From Flavobacteriaceae bacterium (GTDB taxonomy: Bacteria > Bacteroidota > Bacteroidia > Flavobacteriales > Flavobacteriaceae): a DNA stretch of 7,557 nt. The notes beneath the pieces were generated by a model. The model made no database searches. It saw only the letters and a list, made by a program, of their open reading frames with translations, and was not told the origin of the DNA. Each line of letters starts with the position of its first letter. The stretch's first letter is position 1. The translations under genes were made by a program, and so were the position numbers. Positions 1 to 6,998 of the stretch are shown one piece after another. Where the stretch lies: assembly GCA_013214275.1 (NCBI GenBank), contig JABSPP010000075.1, positions 1 to 7,557 of the forward strand. Direction: 5' to 3'.

Positions 1-677
1 TTCTTCTGTATGGTGTAGTCTAATAATGATTTGACCTGTGTTTCTTTTTGATCCTCGGTAAGTTCTGAATTGTTTTCAATGAGTTCAATACTTTTCCCCA
101 GACTCAACATTCTCGATTTCAACTCAAAAAAATTCTCGTTTTCCAAGGCAATCGCTTTGATCATATTGCGCGTATCTGCTGCCTTTAGTAAGAACCTACT
201 GTCTATAAGTCCTCCATTATTATCAAAAATATTTTCAAATTCAACTTCTTGACCTGCTGGTACTTCGTTAGTGAAGTAATACATTCTGCTATCGGACAGA
301 TCAAATACATTAGAATAATTATAGAAGTATGAATCTGTTGCTTGTAGTTCAAAAGTGAGATACATATCCTCCTCCAACGGAATGATGGGTTCATATCGTT
401 CCTGACCTTCTAACTCTCGTGGTAGTACATTCACCAAAATTCTGAAACCACTCGCATAGGGTCTCATTATCATTCGGTAGTTTTGAAACTGATTTTTAGT
501 AAAATCTGAGGGTGTTATTTTCAAATACTCTGAAATATTGTATTTTTTAAGTGCTTGATCTTTTTCTTCCTGACTCATCTCATTGTCATCTACATGCACT
601 TTTTTATATTTCTCAACGCCTTTATCAAGAAAATAGCCATGATGTATTGTAAAGTTGAATAGGGTTTTAAAGTTCAT
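1..677 (-). CDS. Hypothetical protein, second gene of a putative eCIS operon (3' end outside window)
   Basis: The reading frame is open from an ATG at 677 to the left edge, giving 225 visible residues without a stop; the C-terminus is missing. I do not recognise the family. The protein starts MNFKTLFNFT and has no signal peptide or membrane segment. Residues about 30-45 are charged and helical. Residues about 65-140 are rich in aromatic and beta-forming residues. Residues about 160-225 (E, K, N and L rich) look helical. The start is firm: the ATG lies 2 bp after the TAG stop of the DUF4255 gene, so the two are co-transcribed and probably translationally coupled. In Bacteroidota contractile injection clusters, a poorly characterised gene commonly sits between the DUF4255 gene and the sheath genes, and this one occupies that place. 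A cytoplasmic, particle-associated structural role (cap, sheath or assembly) is inferred from position only. Confidence 0.8.
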   Translation of the reverse strand, partial: MNFKTLFNFTIHHGYFLDKGVEKYKKVHVDDNEMSQEEKDQALKKYNISEYLKITPSDFTKNQFQNYRMIMRPYASGFRILVNVLPRELEGQERYEPIIPLEEDMYLTFELQATDSYFYNYSNVFDLSDSRMYYFTNEVPAGQEVEFENIFDNNGGLIDSRFLLKAADTRNMIKAIALENENFFELKSRMLSLGKSIELIENNSELTEDQKETQVKSLLDYTIQK

Positions 678-679
678 GG

Positions 680-1249
680 CTAATTATTGTTTATTGGGGT
701 TTCTAATTCTAAAATAACGGTACCCTTCTTCATAATAGCGTCTCTTTCGATTTCTATGAGTGATACTTTATAAATAACAGAAGGATATTGCTTTCCTCCT
801 AGTGTTCCCCAAATGAAGTTAAGTTCTTCAAAGGATGGTGTAAATAGGTCTACGATGAATCTGAAGTTATTTACATTCAGCAGTTCATCCTCTTTCTTAA
901 AATTGGTATTGTCTTGGGTAAAGATTCTTTTTCCTTGAAAGAATTCAATTACTTTCGCTAAGCTTTTCAAAGACTCTTTGTAAGTGGAATTATTAGCGCT
1001 AAAGAGTAAGTATAAATTTAAACTTACTTTGGGATTCTTATAACTAACTTCGGTATTGCTTATCTCATTGTTTGTTCTGTTTTTGAGTGCATATTCTTCT
1101 TTCATGTTTAACAGCGTAAGAAATACTCCTTTTGGTTCTGATTCTACATCTTGTTGATCTACATTAGCTATGTTCTCTAATCTAATGGCTGTCGTTCCAA
1201 AGTAGGTATTAACTTCTTCTGTGATAACTTGGAGAACCTCAAAAATCAT
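680..1249 (-). CDS. DUF4255 / Pvc16-type tail terminator (cap) protein of a contractile injection system
   Basis: This 189-residue protein matches the DUF4255 (Pvc16 N-terminal) family as I know it. It has an N-terminal helix beginning MIFEVLQVITEEVN, then a strand (residues about 41-48, GVFLTLLN) followed by acidic residues. Next comes a central segment LNLYLLFSANNSTY with a following helix and FFQGKRIF (about 77-110), and finally the family signature F(T)PSFEELNFIWGTLGGK followed by YPSVIYKVSLIEI (about 136-167). Family members cap the distal end of the sheath and tube in AFP, PVC and MAC-type particles, acting in the cytoplasm during assembly. In AFP and PVC loci the gene is near the end, whereas in Bacteroidota loci it is often first, as here. 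No signal peptide is present, as expected. The ATG at 1249 is the natural start because the conserved N-terminal helix begins there; no Shine-Dalgarno is visible. The next gene follows after 2 bp. Confidence 0.9.
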   Translation of the reverse strand: MIFEVLQVITEEVNTYFGTTAIRLENIANVDQQDVESEPKGVFLTLLNMKEEYALKNRTNNEISNTEVSYKNPKVSLNLYLLFSANNSTYKESLKSLAKVIEFFQGKRIFTQDNTNFKKEDELLNVNNFRFIVDLFTPSFEELNFIWGTLGGKQYPSVIYKVSLIEIERDAIMKKGTVILELETPINNN

Positions 1250-1797
1250 GATATAGTTATGTGGGATTTACTTACTGATTTACAATGGCTAAACTACTAT
1301 AAATCATTTTTTTAAGATTAGGAAATGTCCTTATTTAAGTTGAGGATAAAGCTTATTTTTCTCAGGGGATAAATCCCTTTTTTAAATAGCTAGTCACCCT
1401 GTAAAATGAAAGTGATTGTAGTTGTTACAAGTTGCACACAGATATTTTCAGCATCTAATGAATACCTTCTAGCATGCAAGTTGTCTCAGATTTCTGCATT
1501 GTTAAAAAAGGAGCACATTTTTAGTTTTGCTTTTAACAGCAAGTTAGTCATGACCAGTTTTTGGGTTTTGGTTGAAGCTCACCTTTGATTAAATAAAGTA
1601 GTGAGAAAGAAATCAGATGTCAGCTCTTAAAATCCTTGTTAGAGATTTGATTAAGTGGAGCCCAGTAACGCAACAAAAGGACATATTTAAATGGTTAATG
1701 TAAATTCATACATGTTAATCTTCGTAAAGGAAGTGGTTGAACCAAGGCTAACACCTTACAAAAGGAAATGATTTGACATCAGAGAGCAGATATCAGT
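1250..1797. other. 548-bp non-coding spacer upstream of the eCIS operon head
   Basis: I see no credible gene here. A 60-codon plus-strand frame at 1406-1588 has no recognisable family and no promoter. The spacer must carry the promoter of the leftward eCIS genes and the 3' end of the leftward threonine aldolase transcript. I could not find a full Bacteroidota promoter for the eCIS genes; the best -7 candidate on the minus strand is a seven-of-eight match (TAGTTTAG, about 1293-1300) without a TTG at the right distance. A short dyad, GGGAT-AA-ATCCC followed by six T (about 1366-1383), reads like a weak plus-strand terminator, but no plus-strand gene lies before it. No tRNA, CRISPR array or strong terminator is visible. 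Confidence 0.5.
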
Positions 1798-2826
1798 TTA
1801 GACATCTGAAAATAACACTAGCTCTTCCAATAAACGATCTATCATTTCTCGGGTAATATCTAAATGTGTAACGATACGTATCTTGCCCTCTCCCATAGGA
1901 GTTAAGAGAATATTTTTGGTGGCCATGGCATCAATAAAATCATTGGCATCTAGGTGATCATTGACATAAAAAATGACAATATTGGTTTCTACAGGTTCTA
2001 CTTTCTTAACGTAAGAAAGAGACTGCAAAACTGCTTCGATTTGTTTCGCTTTTTGGTGGTCTTCTTTTAAGCGATCTATATGATTTTCTAAAGCATAAAT
2101 TCCCGCTGATGCGAGGAATCCTGCCTGTCTCATTCCACCTCCAAAAAGCTTTCGTACTCTTAGAGCTTTGGCGATATGTTGTTTTGACCCCAACAATATG
2201 GAACCTACAGGGGCTCCTAGTCCTTTTGATAGACAGATAGAAATTGTATCAAAAATCTCACCGTATTGCATGGGAGTTTCATTTCTTGCTACCAAGGCAT
2301 TGAATAATCGAGCTCCATCCAAATGATAACTCAGGTTGTTCGCATGACAAACTTTTTTGATGGTCAATAATTCTTGAAAATCCCAGCAGGCACCTCCTCC
2401 TTTATTGGTCGTATTTTCGATACAAACTAGTCTTGAATAAGGAACGTGAATGTCTGCTCTTCCTGCTACTGCAGACTTTAATTGGTTTGCAGTAAACATA
2501 CCACGATTACCATCTATTAATTTGCAGGTAACTCCAGAGTTAAAAGCTGCTCCACCACCTTCATAGTTGTAAACGTGAGACCATTTATCACAGAATATCT
2601 TATCGCCAGGCTGTGTATGAACTTTGATTGCAGCCTGATTTGCCATGGTTCCCGATGGAAAAAATAACGCATCTTCCATTCCAAACATTCTGGCTGCTTT
2701 TTCTTGTAATGAGTTCACTGTCGGATCACTTTTAAACACATCATCTCCTACTTTGGCATTCATCATGGCATCCATCATTCCTTGTGAGGGACGCGTTACG
2801 GTATCACTTATTAAATCTACGATCAT
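1798..2826 (-). CDS. Low-specificity threonine aldolase (PLP-dependent)
   Basis: The 342-residue protein is a full-length member of the beta-eliminating lyase/threonine aldolase family of fold-type I PLP enzymes. These cleave L-threonine or L-allo-threonine to glycine and acetaldehyde in the cytoplasm. Visible landmarks in order are the N-terminal DLISDTVTRPS (4-14), VGDDVF (26-31), the cofactor phosphate-binding PSGTMANQ (57-64), HLDGARLFNA (168-177) with Asp170 placed to contact the pyridine nitrogen, the Schiff-base lysine Lys201 in SKGLGAPVGS, and GGGMRQAG (229-236). Nothing essential appears missing. The ATG at 2826 overlaps the TAA of the upstream metalloprotease by one base (TAATG), so it is the second gene of an operon and probably translationally coupled. 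Stereospecificity (ltaA versus ltaE type) cannot be read from sequence. No clear terminator follows. Confidence 0.93.
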   Translation of the reverse strand: MIVDLISDTVTRPSQGMMDAMMNAKVGDDVFKSDPTVNSLQEKAARMFGMEDALFFPSGTMANQAAIKVHTQPGDKIFCDKWSHVYNYEGGGAAFNSGVTCKLIDGNRGMFTANQLKSAVAGRADIHVPYSRLVCIENTTNKGGGACWDFQELLTIKKVCHANNLSYHLDGARLFNALVARNETPMQYGEIFDTISICLSKGLGAPVGSILLGSKQHIAKALRVRKLFGGGMRQAGFLASAGIYALENHIDRLKEDHQKAKQIEAVLQSLSYVKKVEPVETNIVIFYVNDHLDANDFIDAMATKNILLTPMGEGKIRIVTHLDITREMIDRLLEELVLFSDV

Positions 2827-5219
2827 TATTCGCTTCCTATTGGCGAACCATCTGGAATTTTTGGAACAGGTTGTCTTTTAAACTTCGCTGGGTTCTTTTT
2901 GAAATTTGCAATCATTTTTAACATCTCTTCATGATATAGCTTCTGCGTTCCTTTTACATTTTGATTTTCTAAAATGGTTACTATTTCATCTATTTTTTTA
3001 TTTACGATGGCATGAACTTGCACATATGTGTTTTGAAGGGTTAACAAATAAAACAATTGATCTAGCACTTGGACGTTTACCACGTTTTGCAATTCCTGAT
3101 AATAGGGGTCTTTATATGATTTATTGAATGTTTGTTTTATCAATGTATCCAAAACCTCTTCAAACCCTGGTTGATTTTTATCAATTGCCCGATGTTGCAC
3201 TAAACGGACAACCCGCTCAGGATGTAATAATAAGTTTAAAGTCATGTTTGCACTCGTCTCAACCGCTGCAAAAGGATCGAAGGCAACCCCTGCCTTGCTC
3301 TTGAACGATTCTCTGCTCCTACTGTATCCTAAGGCTCTGGGTGGAAATAGGTTCAAGTTATCTTTAGGGATTGCTATTTCTTTGATATCTAGTGTTTTTA
3401 AAACTGCTCTAAGTACCTCTCGTTGGGTTTTTGGACTGAGTATCTTAACTGCTGTACTTCCATCACCTTTCACCGCGTAAGTGTAATCCAACCCACCAAT
3501 GACCTTGGTTACGGCTTCTGTTTGATACCTGTGAAAGAAGTATAGTGGTACAAAGACGTCTTCTAATATTGAATAGGGTTGAGCGGTTTTTATATTTGCT
3601 ACAGAAAAATTGGCAATTGCTTTCTTACGAATCTCCATCATATGCTCTAACTCAATGGCCACATCGGCACCGTTATCCCATAGATGGGCAAAGGCATGAG
3701 GGCTACCTTGTGGACGAGCATCTTGATCTGAAATAAAACGGGCTCCATCAGCAAAAGCTTTATTGAGGAGTTTTCTTAGTTGCAACTCTTCATTGGTTAA
3801 AAACTGAGAGTATGCATAGGCGATTGCTACTTTATCCCAATCGCCAATCTTGGTATCATAGGCTTCTGAAAAGTCTATTTTCTCATCTTTTAAACGAAAC
3901 ATAGGGTGTGGGTAGTCCATTACTGATGCTCTTCCTTGACTGCTTGATGCAAAGTTATGAACTAGTCCAATGGTGTGACCTACCTCGTGTGCTGACAGCT
4001 GACGAATCCTAGCAAGTGCCATTTGTAAGGCAAAATCGTCTCCTTCATCATTTGTGGTGTATGGTGCTTGTAAAGCTTGGGCAATCATAAAATCTTGCCG
4101 AATTCTCAACGATCCAAGACTCACATGACCTTTGATGATTTCTCCTGTTCTTGGATCAGAAACTGAGCTTCCATAGCTCCAGCCTCTGGTTGATCTGTGT
4201 ATCCATTGTATCACGTTGTATCTCACATCCAAGGGATCTGCTCCTTTGGGCAGCATCTTTACTTGAAATGCATCTTTAAAGCCAATAGCTTCAAAAGCTT
4301 GGTTCCACCAACGGGCACCATCTAACAGAGCAGAACGCACGGGCTCTGGTGTTCCTCTGTCTAAGTAATAAATAATTGGCTCTTTTGCCTCGCTGATTGC
4401 TGCTTCTGGATTTTTCTTTTCTAGACGATGTCTGCGAATGTATTTTTTTTCAATAGGTTCGTTTATGGGAGTTGCGTAATCGAAATAGGACATTGAAGAA
4501 GATCCACATCTCGGATCATAAAATCTTGGCTTGTATTGATCATCTGGCAATTCTATGAAAGAATGATGTTGATGAACGGTTACCAGTGATGATGTGGGTG
4601 TCACACTTTTGATATTATTTCCTTTTGCTAGGCCTTTAAATGTAAGCATCACATCAAATTCAATATTTTTTGGAAATGCCTTGGTTCGTTTTAGGTTAAA
4701 AGCGCTTTTTGTTTGATCTAGTGTGTAGGTTCCTTGTCCTTTTTGTCGGAGCCGATTGATGACCCCATGAGTATCGCTCATGAAAAACGAAGAGGCATCG
4801 ACTAAGTAGGTATCTTTATATTTTTCTTTGATCTTAAATCCATATAAAACTGATTTGGCAAAGGCTCGCTCTAAGGCCTTTTTTTCTTCTGCGTTTTCTG
4901 TGATGGCTCGATAGTCTTGATTTGGTTGTACTAACAGTAATTTATTTCCAGCTTTTGTAAATTTTACAATGCGTTGGCCACCTAACTGACCTCTATCTAA
5001 ACCTATATCATTGGATCCTATTCCTTCTGAAAGTGAGTTGACATACAAAAATTCGGTCTCTAGTTGAGTGACTTCGAGGTAGATTTTATCTTTACTATCA
5101 TCGTAATAAAATGTAAAGTACCCTTCAAATTTTTGAATGTTTTTGTCATTTTTGAAAAATTGTGCAACGCTTTTATTAATAAAAGATATGAGTAAAATTA
5201 GTATTAAAAATCTTTTCAT
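2826..5219 (-). CDS. Secreted zinc-dependent metalloprotease (DUF5117/DUF5118-type, metzincin motif)
   Basis: The 797-residue protein begins with a Sec signal peptide (MKRFLILILLISF, likely cleaved at VA|Q, residue 19/20) without a lipobox cysteine, so it is exported to the periplasm or outside. The N-terminal half (about 20-280) fits the DUF5118/DUF5117 region of a Bacteroidota family. The catalytic part has the metzincin zinc motif HEVGHTIGLVH (His411, Glu412, His415, His421) and a downstream Met-turn, SVMDYP (Met434), both intact. WWNQAFEAIGF (304-314) and the SHAF-like SPHAFAHLWDNG (506-517) are also typical of the family. The length of about 800 residues is normal. I see no C-terminal type IX sorting domain; the end is basic and proline-rich. 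The start is fixed by the signal peptide. It is the first gene of a unit with the threonine aldolase. The substrate is unknown. Confidence 0.92.
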   Translation of the reverse strand: MKRFLILILLISFINKSVAQFFKNDKNIQKFEGYFTFYYDDSKDKIYLEVTQLETEFLYVNSLSEGIGSNDIGLDRGQLGGQRIVKFTKAGNKLLLVQPNQDYRAITENAEEKKALERAFAKSVLYGFKIKEKYKDTYLVDASSFFMSDTHGVINRLRQKGQGTYTLDQTKSAFNLKRTKAFPKNIEFDVMLTFKGLAKGNNIKSVTPTSSLVTVHQHHSFIELPDDQYKPRFYDPRCGSSSMSYFDYATPINEPIEKKYIRRHRLEKKNPEAAISEAKEPIIYYLDRGTPEPVRSALLDGARWWNQAFEAIGFKDAFQVKMLPKGADPLDVRYNVIQWIHRSTRGWSYGSSVSDPRTGEIIKGHVSLGSLRIRQDFMIAQALQAPYTTNDEGDDFALQMALARIRQLSAHEVGHTIGLVHNFASSSQGRASVMDYPHPMFRLKDEKIDFSEAYDTKIGDWDKVAIAYAYSQFLTNEELQLRKLLNKAFADGARFISDQDARPQGSPHAFAHLWDNGADVAIELEHMMEIRKKAIANFSVANIKTAQPYSILEDVFVPLYFFHRYQTEAVTKVIGGLDYTYAVKGDGSTAVKILSPKTQREVLRAVLKTLDIKEIAIPKDNLNLFPPRALGYSRSRESFKSKAGVAFDPFAAVETSANMTLNLLLHPERVVRLVQHRAIDKNQPGFEEVLDTLIKQTFNKSYKDPYYQELQNVVNVQVLDQLFYLLTLQNTYVQVHAIVNKKIDEIVTILENQNVKGTQKLYHEEMLKMIANFKKNPAKFKRQPVPKIPDGSPIGSE

Positions 5220-5256
5220 TTGGTGACTATTTGGTTTTTAACGGATAAACTAAGGT

Positions 5257-5280
5257 TATGTTTGGTACCTACTAAACATA
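5257..5280. repeat. 24-bp imperfect inverted repeat upstream of the metalloprotease gene
   Basis: The arms TATGTTT (5257-5263) and AAACATA (5274-5280) are perfect complements. Inside them, GTA (5265-5267) pairs with TAC (5270-5272) around a central CC, with a single G/T mismatch, so 10 of 11 possible pairs match. It ends 38 bp before the start codon of the metalloprotease. This symmetry fits an operator for a dimeric regulator, or a hairpin in the 5' leader. The left arm plus the next base (TATGTTTG) also matches the Bacteroidota -7 box on the plus strand, but no well-spaced TTG precedes it. The regulator is unknown. Confidence 0.5.
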
Positions 5281-5347
5281 AACATGGTAGTATCTTTATT
5301 TCGCTTAGAGATTAATTGTATGTGTTTCATCTTCAAAATGTACTGTA

Positions 5348-5355
5348 CAAATCTA
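5348..5355 (-). promoter_or_regulatory. Possible -7 box for the metalloprotease/aldolase unit
   Basis: On the minus strand this reads TAGATTTG, an exact match to the Bacteroidota -7 consensus TANNTTTG. It would start transcription near 5341, leaving a leader of about 120 nt that contains the inverted repeat at 5257-5280. No TTG lies at the usual distance upstream, so the call is weak. Confidence 0.3.
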
Positions 5356-5510
5356 AATTTACAATAAATCTATGAGTTGGATGTGCAGAGCTCCTATTCT
5401 AATGATGAAAATTTTATATCTTAATGTATTTCACCCATCTCTAGTAATGGGTTGCTGTTTGATGATTGTAATACCTGTTTGTTTATCATTTGATTCTAAA
5501 GCTATTTTAT

Positions 5511-5600
5511 AGCTGCGTTAGGGATAGCAGCGGCATCCTTTTTTGTCTTGAACAGGCAAAAAAGATATAGCGTATAGCCCGACCCGCAGGGGAACGCCCA
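5511..5600 (+). ncRNA. Structured intergenic RNA element resembling Flavo-1
   Basis: This is a GC-richer island in an AT-rich spacer that folds on paper. An outer stem GCGTT (5515-5519) pairs with AACGC (5593-5597). A long hairpin pairs 5538-5548 with 5554-5564 (11 bp, one G-U) around the loop TGAAC. A small hairpin joins CCC (5583-5585) to GGG (5589-5591). The G-U pair exists only if the plus strand is the RNA, which supports that orientation. The wording, with GCGGCATCC before the hairpin and ATAGCCCGACCC with GGGGAACGCCC after it, resembles from memory a sequence repeated between genes in many flavobacteria, which I associate with the Flavo-1 RNA motif of unknown function. A loose promoter (TTTG, about 22 bp, TATCATTTG ending at 5492) precedes it. 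Confidence 0.6.
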
Positions 5601-5673
5601 TAAAAAAGAGATACATGATTTGGTTTGAATGCTTTTAAAACCTTTTTCTTCGGGAATTGATTTGCACTTTGGC

Positions 5674-5704
5674 TTGACTTAGCGTTTTATTGATGGTATT
5701 TTTG
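5674..5704 (+). promoter_or_regulatory. Bacteroidota-type promoter for the histidine phosphatase gene
   Basis: TTG (5674-5676), a spacer of exactly 20 bp, then TATTTTTG (5697-5704) match the Bacteroidota housekeeping promoter pattern (TTG at -33, TANNTTTG at -7). Transcription would begin near 5710-5712, about 31 nt before the ATG at 5743. This argues against a TTG start at 5716, which would sit almost at the 5' end of the message. Confidence 0.7.
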
Positions 5705-5742
5705 CTTTTATTACTTTGAGTTTGAATTTAGCTAACCACCAC

Positions 5743-6264
5743 ATGAGATTCACGACAACGACCATTATTGTAAAAAAAGCTATGGTCCTATTTTTTTTGA
5801 CTTTACTTCCTCTTTACACCAACGCACAAGAGGTTACAACCTATTATTTAATCTGGCATGCTGAAAAGCAGCGTCTTGATCCTAACGACCGAGATCCTTC
5901 TCTGACTTCCAAGGGTTTTGAGAGGGCTAATAGATGGCGTGTTATTTTTGAGAACGTAGTATTAGATGCTGTGTATTCTACTGATTACAAGAGAACTAAG
6001 CTAACAGCTAAGCCTACCGCTGACAGTAAAAATTTACCGATTTTACTGTATAATCCTAGGGAGGTATATTCAACTTCTTTTAGGAATGATACCAAAGGAA
6101 AGCAGGTTCTTGTGGTAGGTCACAGCAATACTACACCTGCATTTGTTAATACAATTTTGGGAGACAATTTGTATGCTCAAATTGATGATAACAACAATGC
6201 AAATCTCTACATTGTAACAATGATAGATGGTAAGGTTTCTGTGGTAGTCCTAAAAATTGAATAA
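5743..6264 (+). CDS. Exported histidine phosphatase family (phosphoglycerate mutase-like) protein with altered RHG motif
   Basis: From the ATG at 5743 the protein has 173 residues; an alternative ATG at 5782 would give 160. I prefer 5743 because the promoter places the transcript start near 5711. A Sec signal peptide (KK at 11-12, hydrophobic MVLFFLTLLPLY, cut near NAQ 27-29) suggests a periplasmic location. The fold is recognisable: YYLIWHAEK (34-42) with the phospho-accepting His39, LTSKGFERA (54-62), YSTDYKRTKLTAKPT (78-92) with the second pocket Arg84, and VVGHSNTTP (124-132) with His127. The striking oddity is Trp38 where the family has the first catalytic Arg of the RHG/RHAEK motif (codon TGG at 5854-5856). 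That Arg normally contacts the phosphate, so activity may be lost or altered. Length is normal for the short secreted members of flavobacteria. Substrate unknown. It is transcribed alone. Confidence 0.88.
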   Translation: MRFTTTTIIVKKAMVLFFLTLLPLYTNAQEVTTYYLIWHAEKQRLDPNDRDPSLTSKGFERANRWRVIFENVVLDAVYSTDYKRTKLTAKPTADSKNLPILLYNPREVYSTSFRNDTKGKQVLVVGHSNTTPAFVNTILGDNLYAQIDDNNNANLYIVTMIDGKVSVVVLKIE

Positions 6265-6283
6265 CAAATTTTTAGAACTGGTC

Positions 6284-6298
6284 AATACCTAAGGTATT
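6284..6298. terminator. Weak hairpin between convergent genes
   Basis: AATACC (6284-6289) and GGTATT (6293-6298) form a perfect 6-bp stem with loop TAA, 20 bp after the phosphatase stop and between two convergent genes. Position fits a bidirectional terminator, but the stem is short, AT-rich and lacks a T run. Confidence 0.3.
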
Positions 6299-6359
6299 AT
6301 TATGGCTTGGTACTGCTCGTTCTTTTTCAATCTTCAGAGGAACAGAAGTCAAAGTACTG

Positions 6360-6998
6360 TTATGGGGTCTGTTGTGAGTCAGAATCATTCCGATCAGTTC
6401 CTCTTTGTTTGTTTGAAAATGTTAACTGGATATTCTCTAAGATAATCTCGGATACTTTAGTCATACCACCTTTTTCAAAAGTTTTATCTAGGTCTCTAAC
6501 ATCTACCTCTGGATTGTTAGGTTTGTAATTGTTATAATCTGCAAATCGAACTCCTTGAAGCAAGTGTTCCTTCCGAACTTCTCGGAATCTTTTTCCTCCA
6601 CCATTGACATGAAACTGATAAGCTAAGTACTTGATTTTAAATTGTTTTTTCTCTATCCAATAGACAAAAATATCTTCAAAATCTACGCCACCCCCATCGC
6701 GATTGAAAGTGATTTCTACTTTATGGTATTCTTTTTTATTGATGGTCACAGATGGCAATACCTTTTTATTGACTGCTGAATCGTTGAGACCATAAGGCAA
6801 CACGGAAAAATAATGCACCGAATTCACAGATTCGCTGTACTTTTTTGTCATGGAATCTAATACTTGCATGGGGTTTCCATTGAGCAATCTCTTAAAGCCT
6901 GAGTTAGATAGAATATCGGTCAGTGTCTCTGTCCCGCTTTTTGTTATTCTTTTTAAGGTAAAATTTCCCTGATTCCGCTCCGCTGTGTATGTTCTTCC
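6360..6998 (-). pseudogene. DUF6503-type protein gene, 5' end lost at an insertion-sequence junction
   Basis: The conserved part begins near RTYTAERNQGNF (about 6965-7000). It continues through SNSGFKRLLNG, VNSVHYFSVLPYGLNDSAV, the core YHKVEITFNRDGGG and DFEDIFVYWIE, LAYQFHVNGGGKRFRE and VRFADYNNYKPNN, which I recognise as a family (DUF6503) of small exported Bacteroidota proteins of unknown function. The C-terminus is intact. Upstream of about 7000 the similarity to the family stops. The open frame continues to an ATG at 7097, but those roughly 33 codons are antisense to the transposase start and to the presumed IS end. The native signal peptide and N-terminal part (perhaps 50-60 residues, by comparison with the family from memory) are therefore missing. 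By chance the antisense codons encode a hydrophobic stretch (SSLIIIVSLLKL), so a hybrid product is not excluded. No native promoter remains. Confidence 0.7.

Noticed and set aside
1366..1383. Short dyad with T run, like a plus-strand terminator
   Set aside because: The usable stem is only 3-5 bp and no plus-strand gene precedes it, so I did not annotate it as a terminator.
1406..1588. 60-codon plus-strand open frame in the spacer
   Set aside because: It has no recognisable family, promoter or ribosome-binding context, and its composition looks like random AT-rich sequence.
1743..1756. AAGG/CCTT dyad after the threonine aldolase stop
   Set aside because: A 4-bp stem without a T run in the direction of transcription is too weak to call a terminator.
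2645..3736. Several plus-strand open frames of 60-80 codons inside the aldolase and metalloprotease genes
   Set aside because: They are antisense shadows of two strongly recognisable genes.
5716..5742. TTG start giving a phosphatase longer by 9 residues
   Set aside because: The promoter at 5674-5704 would start the message at about 5711, leaving almost no leader, and the extra residues add nothing to the signal peptide.
6307..6528. 73-codon plus-strand open frame over the end of the DUF6503-type gene
   Set aside because: It is antisense to conserved coding sequence and has no family match that I recognise.
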